Of a stretch of 64,000 nt of DNA, positions 8,220-18,400 are shown one piece after another; position 1 is the stretch's first letter; each line of letters starts with the position of its first letter. Source of the stretch: Acuticoccus sp. MNP-M23 (lineage in GTDB: Bacteria > Pseudomonadota > Alphaproteobacteria > Rhizobiales > Amorphaceae); the NCBI RefSeq assembly GCF_031195445.1, contig NZ_CP133480.1, positions 1,660,001 to 1,724,000 on the forward strand, in the 5' to 3' direction. The position numbers were made by a program, and so were the translations under genes. Below the pieces are notes generated by a model. It searched no databases, was not told where the DNA came from, and saw only the letters and a program-made list of their open reading frames with translations.

Positions 8220-9317
8220 ATGGACAACCCCTTGCTGCGGCGTGCTTTCGTCGGCTTTCTGTTGGCGCGCGGCATCCACCGAACCCTGTATGGCGGCAAA
8301 GCCGCGCCGCCGGCCCGCGCGACGCCAACCCCACAGCCAAGGCCGCCGGCGCATGCCCCCGTCGCGCAACCTGCGCCGCCAGTGCCTGAGGCGCCCGCGC
8401 CCGCAGTGGCACCAGCCATGGCGATGGCGGACGACATGCCGCCTGTCCCAACACAGCGCCTGTTCGGCGTATCGGTCAGCGGGCTGGACATGGCGGCGAC
8501 CGTGGAGCGGATCATCCACTGGTCCGGCAGAAGGCCCGCACGCAACGTCGTGACCACCAACCTCGACCATGTGATGAAGCTGCGCACGGACCCGCGCTTC
8601 CGCCGCGTCTACGAGGAAGCCGACCTGGTGACGGCCGACGGGATGCCCTTCGTGTGGATGTCGGAGCACGAGGGAACGCCCCTGCCGGGACGCGTCACCG
8701 GGTCGGACATGATCGGGCCGGTGATGCAGGCGGCGGCTGCGGCGGGACGCCGGGTGTTCCTGTTCGGCTCGACCATGGAGCGGCTGCACACCGCCGCCAA
8801 GCGGCTGAAGGCCGACAACCCCCGCCTTGAGTTCGCGGGCGCTTACGCGCCGCCGTTCGGCTTCGACCGCGACCCGGACATTCAGGCAGAGCTGACGCAG
8901 ATGATCCGCACCGTGCGGCCGGACATCATTCTGGTGGCGCTGGGTGCGCCCAAGCAGGAGATGTGGTCGGCCAGAATGGCGGACAACGTGCGCCACGGCG
9001 TGTTTCTCAACATCGGCGGCGGGCTCGATTTCCTGTCCGGCGAGATCCGCCGCGCGCCTGCGTTCATGCAGAAGATGGGGCTTGAGTGGTTGTGGCGCGC
9101 CTCCACCGAACCGTTCAGGCTGGGTGGCCGCTATCTCGGCATCCTGGTCCGGCTGCCCGGCCTTTACCGGATGCACAAGCGCGATCGCGCGCGCTTCCGC
9201 ATCCGCGAGCAGCGGCGGATGATGGCGCTTGAGGCAGCACGGCCCTACAGCGCAGTGCGCACGGCGACCCGCGAGGCTGAGCGGGAGCGGGCGCTGAGAG
9301 CGCGGGCCGGCTTCTGA
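8220..9317 (+). CDS. WecG/TagA/CpsF family glycosyltransferase (GT26)
   Basis: GT26 enzymes add a sugar (for example N-acetylmannosamine or its uronic acid) to a lipid-linked carrier in cell-surface polysaccharide synthesis. The catalytic domain (from about residue 80) shows VVTTNLDHVMKLRTDPRFR, DLVTADGMPFVW, RVTGSDMIGPVM, and the C-terminal IILVALGAPKQEMW and FLNIGGGLDFLSGEIRRAP, all standard. A Pro/Ala-rich segment of about 50 residues precedes it and is not part of the usual family. The start is uncertain: ATG 8220 (365 residues) is chosen, with ATG 8175 also possible. It stands alone after the amtB terminator, so its pathway cannot be told from neighbours. Confidence 0.85.
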   Translation: MDNPLLRRAFVGFLLARGIHRTLYGGKAAPPARATPTPQPRPPAHAPVAQPAPPVPEAPAPAVAPAMAMADDMPPVPTQRLFGVSVSGLDMAATVERIIHWSGRRPARNVVTTNLDHVMKLRTDPRFRRVYEEADLVTADGMPFVWMSEHEGTPLPGRVTGSDMIGPVMQAAAAAGRRVFLFGSTMERLHTAAKRLKADNPRLEFAGAYAPPFGFDRDPDIQAELTQMIRTVRPDIILVALGAPKQEMWSARMADNVRHGVFLNIGGGLDFLSGEIRRAPAFMQKMGLEWLWRASTEPFRLGGRYLGILVRLPGLYRMHKRDRARFRIREQRRMMALEAARPYSAVRTATREAERERALRARAGF

Positions 9318-9444
9318 CGCGGCCCGTGCCCGCCAATGCGTTCGACAGCGGCGGCAATGCGCAATGAAATGACGGCCGGGTGTGCAACTCTTTCGCCTGC
9401 GGCGACGTTCACCGAGCAATCCATGTCACCAAGGAGTCGGACAC

Positions 9445-9642
9445 ATGAATTGGGATCAGGTCGAAGGCAACTGGAAGCAGTTTACCGGACAGGCTCAGAG
9501 CAAATGGGGCAAGCTCACGGACGATGAGGTTGCCCAGGCTGAGGGTGACCGCGAGCGCCTCGAAGGCCTCATTCAGGAGCGCTACGGCGACTCCAAGGAA
9601 GAGGTGCGCAGGCAGGTCGACGAATGGCTCGACAACCTCTGA
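9445..9642 (+). CDS. CsbD family stress protein
   Basis: The 65-residue protein begins MNWDQVEGNWKQFTGQAQSKWG, continues LTDDEVAQAEGDRERLEGLIQERYG, and ends KEEVRRQVDEWL. It is a textbook CsbD-family sequence of standard size. These small hydrophilic proteins are induced by general stress in many bacteria, but their molecular role is unknown. A good ribosome-binding site (aaggag) lies 12 bases before the ATG. No operon partner is evident. Confidence 0.9.
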   Translation: MNWDQVEGNWKQFTGQAQSKWGKLTDDEVAQAEGDRERLEGLIQERYGDSKEEVRRQVDEWLDNL

Positions 9643-9705
9643 GTTGGCAATACGCCTAACCATTGGTTTAATGCCTCATCCGCGGCAACAACGGTGAGGC
9701 GACCG

Positions 9706-10011
9706 ATGGTTGGACGTAACGAGAATGGCCAGGGCGCGGGCGAATCCGCCCCCTGGCACCGGCACGAGGGCACCGAGATATTCAATGCCGGGCAGCCCTT
9801 GGGGCGAAAGCGCGGTGCCGTGGAGCTGGCAGACCGGCCACTGACCCGGCTGGCCCCCACACCGCTGAAACGCCGTGGCCGCTGTGCCAATGGCGTGCCG
9901 CGCTACTACCCCAAATCCTCAGAACCCGGCCCCTGGATGCGCCGCCGCGCCCTGGCCGCGAGTCCGCAGCTGCCACGCAAGCGCGCAAGCCTCACACCCC
10001 GCACGCTCTGA
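9706..10011 (+). CDS. Small hypothetical protein (doubtful)
   Basis: An open frame of 101 residues, rich in Arg and Pro, starts at the ATG before VGRNENGQGAGESAPWHRH. I do not recognise any domain. It is the only sizeable plus-strand frame in the 438 bases between csbD and the DUF1244 gene. A second, overlapping minus-strand frame also exists, as often happens in GC-rich DNA. No clear ribosome-binding site is seen. It may be non-coding. Confidence 0.25.
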   Translation: MVGRNENGQGAGESAPWHRHEGTEIFNAGQPLGRKRGAVELADRPLTRLAPTPLKRRGRCANGVPRYYPKSSEPGPWMRRRALAASPQLPRKRASLTPRTL

Positions 10012-10080
10012 CAGCCGTCCGCCGGCAGCATGAGCGGCCGCCGGCGTGCCGGGCGGAGGGCGCGGAATGCGCCCAAACCC

Positions 10081-10377
10081 TCAGTGCTGCGGTGGATTTG
10101 CCGTAAAGGTGGCCTTTTGCGCGTCGGTCGCCTCGGTCTGGTAGCGGTCGCGCCATTCTGAGTACGGCATCCCGTAGACGATCTCGCGCGCCTCTTCCTT
10201 GCCCATGTCCATGCCTTTTTCCGCGGCGGCCTCGCCGTACCAGCGGCTGAGGCAGTTGCGGCAGAATCCGGTGAGATTCATCATGTCGATGTTCTGCACG
10301 TCGGTCCGTTCGCGCAGATGCTGGACGAGGCGGCGGAAGGCGGCGGCTTCGAGTTCGGTGCGTTCGGCGTCGGTCAT
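10081..10377 (-). CDS. DUF1244 domain-containing protein
   Basis: The 98-residue protein matches the DUF1244 family: RLVQHLRERTDVQNIDMMNL, GFCRNCLSRWY, MGKEEAREIVYGMPYSEWR. A Cys pair (CRNC) is conserved in this family and may bind metal, but the function is unknown. It is read toward the small doubtful frame and is separated from the glycerophosphodiesterase gene by a hairpin. Confidence 0.85.
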   Translation of the reverse strand: MTDAERTELEAAAFRRLVQHLRERTDVQNIDMMNLTGFCRNCLSRWYGEAAAEKGMDMGKEEAREIVYGMPYSEWRDRYQTEATDAQKATFTANPPQH

Positions 10378-10413
10378 CGGAGCACTCCTGTTACCGCCGC
10401 AAAACTATGGCGT

Positions 10414-10439
10414 GGCGGCCCCTTGGGGAAGGGGCCGCC
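10414..10439 (-). terminator. Strong hairpin after the glycerophosphodiesterase gene
   Basis: ggcggcccctt and aaggggccgcc form a perfect 11-base stem with a four-base loop. It lies 11 bases after the minus-strand stop at 10450. Only a weak T-run (atagtttt) follows in that direction, so it may be an imperfect terminator or an mRNA-stabilising end. Confidence 0.5.
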
Positions 10440-10449
10440 GTGGTCCGCA

Positions 10450-11685
10450 CTACTTGCCGAAGCAGTTGGCGTAGTAGGTGACGGTGGCGGGCCAGTCGGA
10501 GAAGATGCCTTCGACACCCACGTCCTGCGCCAGAACATCGACGACCTTCAGGTAATCGGAATCGTCGTCGATGGCGTCGGCGATGGACTTGTAGTACCAG
10601 CCGCCGCCGCTCTCCAGCGGGCCGGAGCGCTCCAGCGACCATGCGATCAGCTTGAGGCCGGCGGCCTTGGCTTCCTTGGCGTAGGCGGAGGGCACGATCT
10701 CGCCGCTGTCATCGAGGGTGAGCATCATCCAGATGGGCGGGGCGATGTAGTTGACGCCCATGTCCGCCAGTTCCTGCATGGTCGGCTTGAAGGTGGCGGG
10801 GTCGTTGGGGTCGATCTCGCCCTCGTCGTCGTCGAACGCTTCATAGCGGTCGTCGAGGTAGACGGCCTGCGCGCCGAATTCCGGCTCGTTCTCGATCCAG
10901 TACTTGACGTCGTCGAGGTTGAACGACTGGGCCCACACGTCGGACGCGGGAACGCCGGCGGCCTTGTACTCGTCGATCAGCTTCTGGGCGTAATCCGCCT
11001 GCGTGAACCCGTCATAGGGCATGTCGACCGAGGCGGACTTCAGCTCCGGCGTGAACTTGGCACCGAACGACTTGAACAGCTCGATGGATTCCGCGTGCGT
11101 CAGGAGCGTCGTGTCGTCCACGTAAAGGTCGGTGCGGAAATCGGCGGTGCCGCCGAGATAGTCTTCGGCGGTGGTCGCGGTCTTGTCGGCAGCGTCCATC
11201 TTGGGCGCCAGCGTCTTGAACTCGGCGAGCGTCAGGTCGGACGTGCGGCACTCGGCGGCAGCGGGGGTGTCGCCTTCGGCCGGGGTGAACGGCGTCGTGC
11301 ACTTTGCACCTAGGTCGGTGGCGACGATGTTGGTGGTGGTGTGGAGGTCGTTCTGCGCGTGACGGCAGACGAGCTCCTTGTCGGCCGTGAAGGTGACGTC
11401 GCACTCAAGGATGCCGGCGCCCATGCGGGCAGCGGCCACGTTTGATTCCACCGTGTGCTCGGGGAACATCAGCGGTGCGCCGCGGTGTCCGATGGAAAAG
11501 GTGGTGCGAGAGGGCGTCTGGCCCGCGCAGGAGAGAAGCTTCTCCTTGAGGTCGCCGTCTTCCATCGTGTCGATGAGGAAGGCCGGGCGGAAGCCGTAGC
11601 TCATCGCGTCAGCTTTGGGGAGTTCGGCGGCGAGTGCCGGGGCGGCGGCGGTCGCGAGAAGGGCAGTCAGCAATAGGGAACGCAT
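10450..11685 (-). CDS. Periplasmic glycerophosphodiester phosphodiesterase
   Basis: The 411-residue enzyme would hydrolyse glycerophosphodiesters to glycerol 3-phosphate and an alcohol. A signal peptide ([19 protein letters not shown]) indicates export. The GDPD core shows [18 protein letters not shown], where the first catalytic His and the EHT pocket sit, then [20 protein letters not shown] with the second His. Towards the end [20 protein letters not shown] fits the C-terminal barrel region. The length matches exported GDPD enzymes rather than the short cytoplasmic UgpQ type. It seems to be a single-gene unit. Confidence 0.88.
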   Translation of the reverse strand: MRSLLLTALLATAAAPALAAELPKADAMSYGFRPAFLIDTMEDGDLKEKLLSCAGQTPSRTTFSIGHRGAPLMFPEHTVESNVAAARMGAGILECDVTFTADKELVCRHAQNDLHTTTNIVATDLGAKCTTPFTPAEGDTPAAAECRTSDLTLAEFKTLAPKMDAADKTATTAEDYLGGTADFRTDLYVDDTTLLTHAESIELFKSFGAKFTPELKSASVDMPYDGFTQADYAQKLIDEYKAAGVPASDVWAQSFNLDDVKYWIENEPEFGAQAVYLDDRYEAFDDDEGEIDPNDPATFKPTMQELADMGVNYIAPPIWMMLTLDDSGEIVPSAYAKEAKAAGLKLIAWSLERSGPLESGGGWYYKSIADAIDDDSDYLKVVDVLAQDVGVEGIFSDWPATVTYYANCFGK

Positions 11686-11803
11686 GCGGTCCTCCGGTGA
11701 AGCGGTTTCCGGGCGGAGCGTTCGCCGTTCTGTGTGACGAGAGCGCTACGCCTTTGTGAACCCTACATGTCAATCCGCCGAAAAATCGACCGCCGCGTCC
11801 TTC

Positions 11804-12550
11804 TCAGGCAAATGCGGCCTGACGCGCCTGAATTATAAGCCGTTTCATTTCGGCGACGGCCGGGCCGAAGCCGATCATCACCCCCTCGCCCACCAGAAAA
11901 TGGCCGATGTTGAATTCCAGGATCTGCGGGATCGCGGCGACGGGCGCGATGGTGTCGAACGTCAGCCCATGGCCGGCATGGCATTCGATGCCGAGTTCTT
12001 CCGCGACGCGGGCAGCCTCCGTGAGGCGCTTCAGCTCACGCGCCCGCTCCTCGCCCGTGGCCTCGCAGAACCGGCCGGTGTGCAGCTCGATCACCGGCGC
12101 TTTGACACGGGCGGCCATTTCCACCTGCGCCACATCCGGGTCGATGAAGAGCGAGACGCGGATCCCGGCGTCGGCAAGGCGGGCCACATAGTCCGGCAGG
12201 ACGTTGCCGGCGGCAATGGCGTCGAGCCCGCCCTCGGTGGTGATCTCGGCGCGGTTCTCAGGCACCAGGCAGCAGGCGTGGGGGGAGATCTCGCGGGCGA
12301 GCGTCAGCATCTCCTCGGTGACCGCCATCTCGAAATTGAGCTTCAGCGGCACTTCGGCGCGCAGGCGGCTCATGTCCTCGTCGCGGATGTGGCGGCGGTC
12401 TTCGCGCAGGTGCGCGGTGATGCCGTCGGCGCCGTGTTCCATTGCGATCAGCGCGCCCCGCACCGGGTCCGGATTGTCGCCGCCGCGTGCGTTGCGGATG
12501 GTGGCGATGTGGTCGATGTTGACGCCGAGACGGGGGCTTTGCGGGGTCAT
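11804..12550 (-). CDS. pdxJ: Pyridoxine 5'-phosphate synthase
   Basis: PdxJ condenses 1-deoxy-xylulose 5-phosphate with 3-amino-1-hydroxyacetone phosphate to form pyridoxine 5'-phosphate. The 248-residue product has the expected start ([18 protein letters not shown]), the active-site segment [16 protein letters not shown], and [14 protein letters not shown]. It is a TIM barrel of normal length. Its ATG overlaps the pdxA stop (ATGA), so the two vitamin B6 genes are translationally coupled, pdxA first. The start was set at this overlap because the longer frame upstream reads through pdxA. Confidence 0.95.
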   Translation of the reverse strand: MTPQSPRLGVNIDHIATIRNARGGDNPDPVRGALIAMEHGADGITAHLREDRRHIRDEDMSRLRAEVPLKLNFEMAVTEEMLTLAREISPHACCLVPENRAEITTEGGLDAIAAGNVLPDYVARLADAGIRVSLFIDPDVAQVEMAARVKAPVIELHTGRFCEATGEERARELKRLTEAARVAEELGIECHAGHGLTFDTIAPVAAIPQILEFNIGHFLVGEGVMIGFGPAVAEMKRLIIQARQAAFA

Positions 12551-13542
12551 TGTGTCTTTCCGAAGCGGCGCGCGGCGTGGTCCGCGGCGAGGTTGATGGC
12601 AGCAATCAGGCTGTCCGGCCGGGCGATGGCCTTGCCGGCGATGTCGAGCGCGGTGCCGTGGTCGGGCGAGGTGCGCACGAACGGCAGGCCGAGGGTGACG
12701 TTGACGCCCTCGTCGAACGCCAGCGTCTTGATCGGGATCAGCGCCTGATCGTGATACATGCACAGCGCGGCGTCGTAGGTGGCGCGGGCGCGGGCGTGGA
12801 ACAGCGTGTCGGCTGACAGGGGTCCGAATGCGGCAATGCCGTCGGCCTGCAAGGTGGCGACGGCGGGGGCGATGATGTCGCGGTCCTCGGTGCCCATCTT
12901 GCCGTCTTCACCGGCGTGGGGGTTGAGGCCCGCCACCGCAATGCGCGGGCTCCCGATGCCGAAATCCTGCCGCAGCGCTCTAGCGACGATGCGGCCGGTC
13001 TCGATGATCTCGTCCGCCGTGAGGGCAGCGGGCACGGCCTTCAGCGCAATGTGGATGGTGACGGGAACGACGCGGAGGTCCGGCCCGGCAAGCATCATCA
13101 CGGTGCGCGGGACGCCGCCCAGCTCAGCCAGAAATTCGGTGTGGCCGGGATGGCGGAAGCCGGCGTCGATCAGCACGGCCTTGTGGATCGGGTTGGTCAC
13201 GACCGCGCCGGCCGCCCCCGACATGGCGAGCGAAACGGCGGTGCGGATGGATTCCAGCACGGCCGGCGCGGTGCCGCCCGACGGCGTGCCGAGCGCCAGC
13301 GGCACGGGTTCGGACAGCGGCAGGACGGGGAGCGCGCGGGCAAAGACCTCGGCGGCCTCGGCGGGACCGTTCACGGCCTCGACCGGCACGTTCAGCCCCA
13401 GCGTGGTGGCGAGCGCCCGGACCCGCGCCGGGTCGTCGATCAGAACGAAGGGCGGCAGGCGCCGGGTGGCCCAGGCGGCGAGGGTGATTTCGCCGCCGAT
13501 GCCGGCGGGTTCGCCCATGGTGATGGCAAGTGGTGCGCTCAT
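12547..13542 (-). CDS. pdxA: 4-hydroxythreonine-4-phosphate dehydrogenase
   Basis: PdxA oxidises 4-phosphohydroxy-threonine, giving the amino-ketone that PdxJ uses. The 331-residue protein begins with the family start ([16 protein letters not shown]). It contains the [11 protein letters not shown] segment with metal-binding His residues, [13 protein letters not shown], and the C-terminal [25 protein letters not shown] with a further His. It is the first gene of pdxA-pdxJ. The 5' side faces the cobalamin riboswitch, which is read in the other direction. Confidence 0.95.
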   Translation of the reverse strand: MSAPLAITMGEPAGIGGEITLAAWATRRLPPFVLIDDPARVRALATTLGLNVPVEAVNGPAEAAEVFARALPVLPLSEPVPLALGTPSGGTAPAVLESIRTAVSLAMSGAAGAVVTNPIHKAVLIDAGFRHPGHTEFLAELGGVPRTVMMLAGPDLRVVPVTIHIALKAVPAALTADEIIETGRIVARALRQDFGIGSPRIAVAGLNPHAGEDGKMGTEDRDIIAPAVATLQADGIAAFGPLSADTLFHARARATYDAALCMYHDQALIPIKTLAFDEGVNVTLGLPFVRTSPDHGTALDIAGKAIARPDSLIAAINLAADHAARRFGKTQ

Positions 13543-13670
13543 GGCGTTGCTTTCGCGCGAGGAAAGGGCGCTGGCAAGCCCGATTGCGGAATGACGGGCA
13601 TGTCTGCCGCGCGGCCCGGCGCCGCGGTCCAGCTTGACACCCACGGGGCCATGACAGCAGATGGCCTCTG

Positions 13671-13868
13671 CCAACGGTGCCGGGGCGCGACGTGTTTGCG
13701 TGCGTGCCGGAGAAGGGAACGGGGTGCGGGCTTTCGCTCAACTCCCCGGCTGTGCCCGCAACTGTGAGCGGCGAGCTGACCGCCAACTGCCACTGATCCG
13801 CGCCCCCGGGCCGGAGCGGGAAGGCGGCGGACCAGCGTTCGAGCCGCGAGCCAGGAAACCTGCCGGAA
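13671..13868 (+). promoter_or_regulatory. Cobalamin riboswitch controlling the cob operon
   Basis: The conserved aptamer elements appear in order: ggtgcc, then gggaacggggtgcggg, then ggctgtgcccgcaactgtgagcgg, gccact, cgggaagg, and the B12 box gccaggaaacctgcc near 13850-13864. It lies about 50 bases before the first cob-operon gene. Cobalamin binding should reduce expression of the downstream genes. Confidence 0.93.
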
Positions 13869-13920
13869 GGCGCGCGAAACCAACCAACCTCCAGCGGGGA
13901 CACTGGAGACGGAGGGAAGA

Positions 13921-14382
13921 ATGACGTCATCAACGATGACGGCGACCGCCCCGTCCGCCACCATGGCGACGACGGACGCGGCGCCGCAGGACGAGCCGCA
14001 TGGCGCGCCCTCACCCGTAACGCTGCTGGTCTGCACAAGCTGCCGCAATGCCGACGGCGCGGACAGCGACCCGCGCCCCGGTCAGCGCCTGCTTGCGGGC
14101 GTGGAGGCCGCCAACGACGGCGCCGCCACCGTGATCGGCCACGAGTGCCTCGGCAACTGCAAGCGCCGCCTGTCTGCCGCCTTTGTGGCGGAAGACGGCT
14201 GGACCTACGTTTTCGGCGACCTGGCCGAGGACAATGCCGCCGACCTGATCGAGGGCGCACGGCTTCTGGCCGAAGCGCGTGGCGGCGTGATGCCCTGGCG
14301 CGGCCGCCCGCAATGCCTGAAATCCGGTATGGTCTCCCGCGTCCCACCGCTCCCTTCAGCCACCGGAAAGGCCGTATCATGA
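13921..14382 (+). CDS. DUF1636 protein of the cobalamin operon
   Basis: The 153-residue protein belongs to DUF1636, thioredoxin-like putative metal-binding proteins often found with cobW and cobN. It shows TLLVCTSCRNAD (CxxC) and IGHECLGNCKRRLSAA (CxxxC), then GWTYVFGDL. These four Cys could bind a metal or iron-sulfur cluster. It is the first gene after the cobalamin riboswitch and its stop overlaps the cobW start (ATGA). A part in cobalt handling is inferred from this context; the biochemical role is unknown. Confidence 0.8.
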   Translation: MTSSTMTATAPSATMATTDAAPQDEPHGAPSPVTLLVCTSCRNADGADSDPRPGQRLLAGVEAANDGAATVIGHECLGNCKRRLSAAFVAEDGWTYVFGDLAEDNAADLIEGARLLAEARGGVMPWRGRPQCLKSGMVSRVPPLPSATGKAVS

Positions 14383-15458
14383 GCCTCGACACACCCGCCC
14401 CGGCGGTTCCCACTGGCGTTCTGGCCGGTGCGCGGGCGCGCGTGCCCTGCACGGTCGTCACCGGCTTCCTCGGCTCGGGCAAGACGACGATCCTGCGCCA
14501 CATCCTCGAAAATGCGGGCGGACGGCGGTTCGCGGTCATCGTCAACGAATTCGGCGACGTCGGCATAGACGGCGAAGTTCTGCGCGGCTGCGGGATCGAC
14601 ACCTGCCCGGAGGAGAACGTCGTCGAGCTGGCCAACGGCTGCATCTGCTGCACCGTGGCGGACGATTTCCAGCCTGCGCTGGACGCGATCCTGTCGCGCG
14701 AGCCGATGGTGGAGCACATCCTCATCGAGACGTCCGGCCTCGCACTCCCCAAGCCGCTGGTGCAGGCGTTCAACTGGCCCGCCATCCGCGCGCGGGTGAC
14801 GGTGGACGGCGTGATCACGGTTGCCGACGCCGATGCGCTGGCCCGCGGCCTCGTCGCGCACGATCCCGCTGCGCTCGACGCCCAGCGCGCCGCCGATGAG
14901 ACGCTCGACCATGACGACCCCATCGAGGAGGTGTTCGACGACCAGATCGCCTGCGCCGACCTCGTGATCCTGTCGAAGACCGACCTCGTCGACACTGCGG
15001 GCCTTGCCGCCGCGAAAGAGCGGCTCGGCGCGCATCTGGGCGCTTCGGTGAAGGTGGTGCCGTCCGAGAACGGGGCGATCAGCCCGGACATTCTCCTCGG
15101 CCTCGGCGCCGCGACGGAGGATGTGATCGAGAGCCGCTACAGCCACCACGACGGCGCGGACGACCACGAGCACGACGACTTCGACACCTTCATCGTCACG
15201 CTCCCCGCGGTGGAGAGCGCCGAGACGCTTGTCGCCCGCGTCGAGGCGGCGGGTGCACTGCCGGACGTTCTGCGCATCAAGGGCTTCGCCGAAGTGTCTG
15301 GCAAGCGGATGCGCCTTCTGGTGCAGGGGGTTGGCGCGCGCGTCACCTCCCACTTCGACCGGGCGTGGAGCGCGGATGAAACCCGTGCCACACGCCTCGT
15401 GGTGATCGGCCTCCACGACATCGACCGCGCCGCGGTCGAACGCGTCCTCCTGGGCTGA
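14379..15458 (+). CDS. cobW: CobW family GTPase, cobalt metallochaperone
   Basis: CobW delivers cobalt for the CobNST chelatase, or supports that step. The 359-residue protein has the Walker A motif (VVTGFLGSGKTT), EFGDVGIDGEVL, the metal-binding CxCC motif (NGCICCTV), and the GTP-specificity region ILSKTDLVDT. A His/Asp-rich stretch (HHDGADDHEHDD) precedes the CobW C-terminal domain, which is normal for this family. The start overlaps the DUF1636 stop. It lies under the riboswitch, as expected for a cobalamin-specific member rather than a zinc-linked one. Confidence 0.92.
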   Translation: MSLDTPAPAVPTGVLAGARARVPCTVVTGFLGSGKTTILRHILENAGGRRFAVIVNEFGDVGIDGEVLRGCGIDTCPEENVVELANGCICCTVADDFQPALDAILSREPMVEHILIETSGLALPKPLVQAFNWPAIRARVTVDGVITVADADALARGLVAHDPAALDAQRAADETLDHDDPIEEVFDDQIACADLVILSKTDLVDTAGLAAAKERLGAHLGASVKVVPSENGAISPDILLGLGAATEDVIESRYSHHDGADDHEHDDFDTFIVTLPAVESAETLVARVEAAGALPDVLRIKGFAEVSGKRMRLLVQGVGARVTSHFDRAWSADETRATRLVVIGLHDIDRAAVERVLLG

Positions 15459-15473
15459 TCGGGGCCGGGCCGG

Positions 15474-18400
15474 GTGCATATCGCCAACATCACCGCGGCC
15501 TCGCTGGACGGGGCGCTGGAGCCTGTCGACCTGGGGCAGGCCCCGGCGGACCTTGCCGTCCTGTCCTTCTCCGATTCCGACCTTGCCGGACTTGCAGCGG
15601 CCCATACACGGGCGGACGGCGGCCCGGAAATGCGGCTCGCCGCGCTGCGCCACCTCAAACACCCGATGTCGGTGGACCTGTGGACCGAGAACACCGCGTC
15701 GGGCGCCAGGGCAATCCTCGTGCGGGTTCTGGGCGGCTACAACTGGTGGTCTTATGGTGCGGAGCGGCTGTCCGCGATGGCCCGCAAGAAAGGCATCGCG
15801 CTGGCGCTTCTCCCCGGCGAATGCAGCGAGCGGGACGATGAGCTGGCGCGCCTCTCCACCGTGCCCGCCGAGGAAATAGAGGCCCTGCTCGGCTTTTTCC
15901 GCGAGGGCGGGCCGGACAACATGGACGGCCTCGTCGCCCGCCTTTCCCGCCTTGCCGGGCACGATGCGCCACAGCGCGAAGCCGTGCCGGTCCCGCGCAT
16001 GGGCTGCTATCTGCCGGGCGAGGGCATCGTCGACCTGCCGGACGCTGTGGCCGAAAGGCCCGCCGTGCTGGTGCCGTTCTACCGCTCGCTCCTGCTGGCT
16101 GAAGACATCGCGCCCGTTCACGCCCTTGCCGGGGCGCTGGCGGCGCGCGGCATGGCGGCCGTGCCGCTGTTCGTGCCAAGCCTCAAGGGCGACGATGTGG
16201 CCGCCTTCCTCGCCCGCGCCGTGGAGGCGGTGAAGCCGGAGGCCATCGTGACCACCACGGCGTTTGCAGCGGCGGGCGGCGGCGACGGCCTGCCGCTGTT
16301 CGAGCGGCTGGGCGTGCCGGTGTTCCAGGCCGCACTCGCGACCACCACCCGCAGCGCCTGGGCAGGCTCTGAGCGCGGCCTCACCGCATCCGACATTGCG
16401 ATGCACGTCGTCCTGCCGGAGCTGGATGGCCGGGTGATGGCCGGCGCCATCTCCTTCAAGGACGACCCGGCCGAGGACGACGCCTCGCCGCTCGGCTGGC
16501 GCGCCCAGCGCCACACGCCGGAACCCTCCCGCATCGAAGCCGTGGCGGACCGCGTCGCCGCACTGGTGCGCCTGCGGCAGACGCCAGCCGCCGAACGCCG
16601 GCTTCTGGTGGTGATGCCGGACTATCCGGGCGCGGACGGGCGGACGGGCTACGCCGTCGGCCTCGACGTGCCCATGAGCGTCCTTGCCATGCTGCACGAC
16701 CTTGCCGCAGCGGGCTATGCGGTGGACGGCATCCCCGCCGAACCGCGCGACCTGATGGCGATGCTGCGCACCCCGCGCGAAGTGCTGCCCGGCAGCGCAT
16801 GGGCTTCGGCCTTCGCAGAGCTGCCCGAGGCGGCACGGGCGAAGGTGGACGCCGCATGGGGCCAGCCGGATGGTGCGCCCCTGATGCTGCGCTGCGCCAC
16901 CTTCGGCAACATCACCGTTGCGCTGGCACCTGACCGGGGCCGCGCCTCCGACCGCCGGGCGGACTATCACGACCCCGACCTTGCCCCGACGCACGACCTT
17001 CTTGCGTTCGGCCATTTTATGCGCGCACCCCGCGAGGCCGGGGGGCTCGAGGCCCATGCGCTGGTGCATGTGGGCGCGCACGGCACTCTGGAGTGGCTGC
17101 CCGGCAAGGCGGTGGCATTGGGGCCGGACTGTTTCCCGCAGATCGTCACCGGCACCGTGCCGGTCGTCTACCCCTTCATCGTCTCCAACCCCGGCGAGGC
17201 GGCGCAGGCCAAGCGGCGCATTGCCGCCGTCACGCTGGGGCACCTGCCGCCGCCGCTGGTGGGCGCCGGGCTGACCGACGACGAGGAGGCGCTGGAGCGT
17301 CTGGTGGACGAATACGCGCAGGCCGATGGCCTCGATCCCGCGCGGCGCGACCGCCTGGAGCGCGTCATTCTGGACGAGGCGGCGCGCACGGGCCTCGACC
17401 GTGTGGCGGGCGTCGCCCCCGGCGGCGGACCGGGCGAGGCGCTGAAGGCGATCGACGGCTGGCTCTGCGACATCAAGGATTTCGCGTTGAAGGACGGCCA
17501 GCATATCTATGGCCGCGCCGACGTCATGGCCGAGGACGCTGACCCGGCCGAAACCCGTGCCCGGCAGGCGAGCGCCGAGGGCGAGCGCACGGCGCTGCTG
17601 GTGGCGCTGGCCGGCAATTTCGTGCCGCCGGGGCCGTCGGGCGCGCCGGCGCGGGGGCGGGCGGACGTCCACCCCACCGGCCGCAACCTCTACACGCTCG
17701 ACCCGCGCGCGATGCCGACGCCCACCGCCGCAACCGTGGGCCGCGCCTCCGCCGACGAGGTGGTGCGCTACTTCATGCAGGAGCACGGGGACTTTCCGGC
17801 ACGGCTGGTGGTCGACCTGTGGGGCAGTGCCAGCCTGCGCACCGGCGGCGAGGAAATCGCCCAGGGTCTGGCGCTGATGGGCTGCCGCCCGCGCTGGGAC
17901 CACGCCAGCGGCCGCGTCACCGGCGTGGAGGTTTTGCCGCCGGCCCTCTTCGGCCGTCCGCGGGTGGATGTGACCTTCCGTGTCTCCGGCCTCTTCCGCG
18001 ACATGTTCCCCGCGCAGGTGGCGCTGCTGGTGGCCGCTGCCGATGCCGTCGCCGCCCGCGACGAGGAGGAGGGCGACAACCCCCTCGCCGAAGCCATCGC
18101 GCGCGGCGAACCGGCCGCCCGTGTCTTTTCCTCCGCGCCCGGCACCTACGGCAGCGGTGCCGAAGCCCTGCTCCAGTCCGGCGACTGGGACAATGCCGAC
18201 GAGATCGGCGCCGCCTACCTCGCCGCCGCCAGCCACACGCTGGGAGCCGATGGCGATGCCAAGGCTGCCCCCGGCGCCTTCGCAGCACGGGTGGCGGGCG
18301 CCGAAGGGCTCGTCCACACCGGCGACGATCCCGCGCGCGACCTCCTCGAAGGTTCGGCGGATGCAGCGTTCATCGGCGGCTTTGCGGCGGCGGTGACGAG

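Noticed and set aside
9582-9890. Minus-strand frame overlapping csbD and the small doubtful frame
   Set aside because: It runs antisense through the end of csbD, is Arg/Ser/Pro-rich without a domain, and has no ribosome-binding site.
13124-15091. Long minus-strand frame across the riboswitch
   Set aside because: It overlaps pdxA in another frame, the riboswitch and cobW; no domain similarity is visible.
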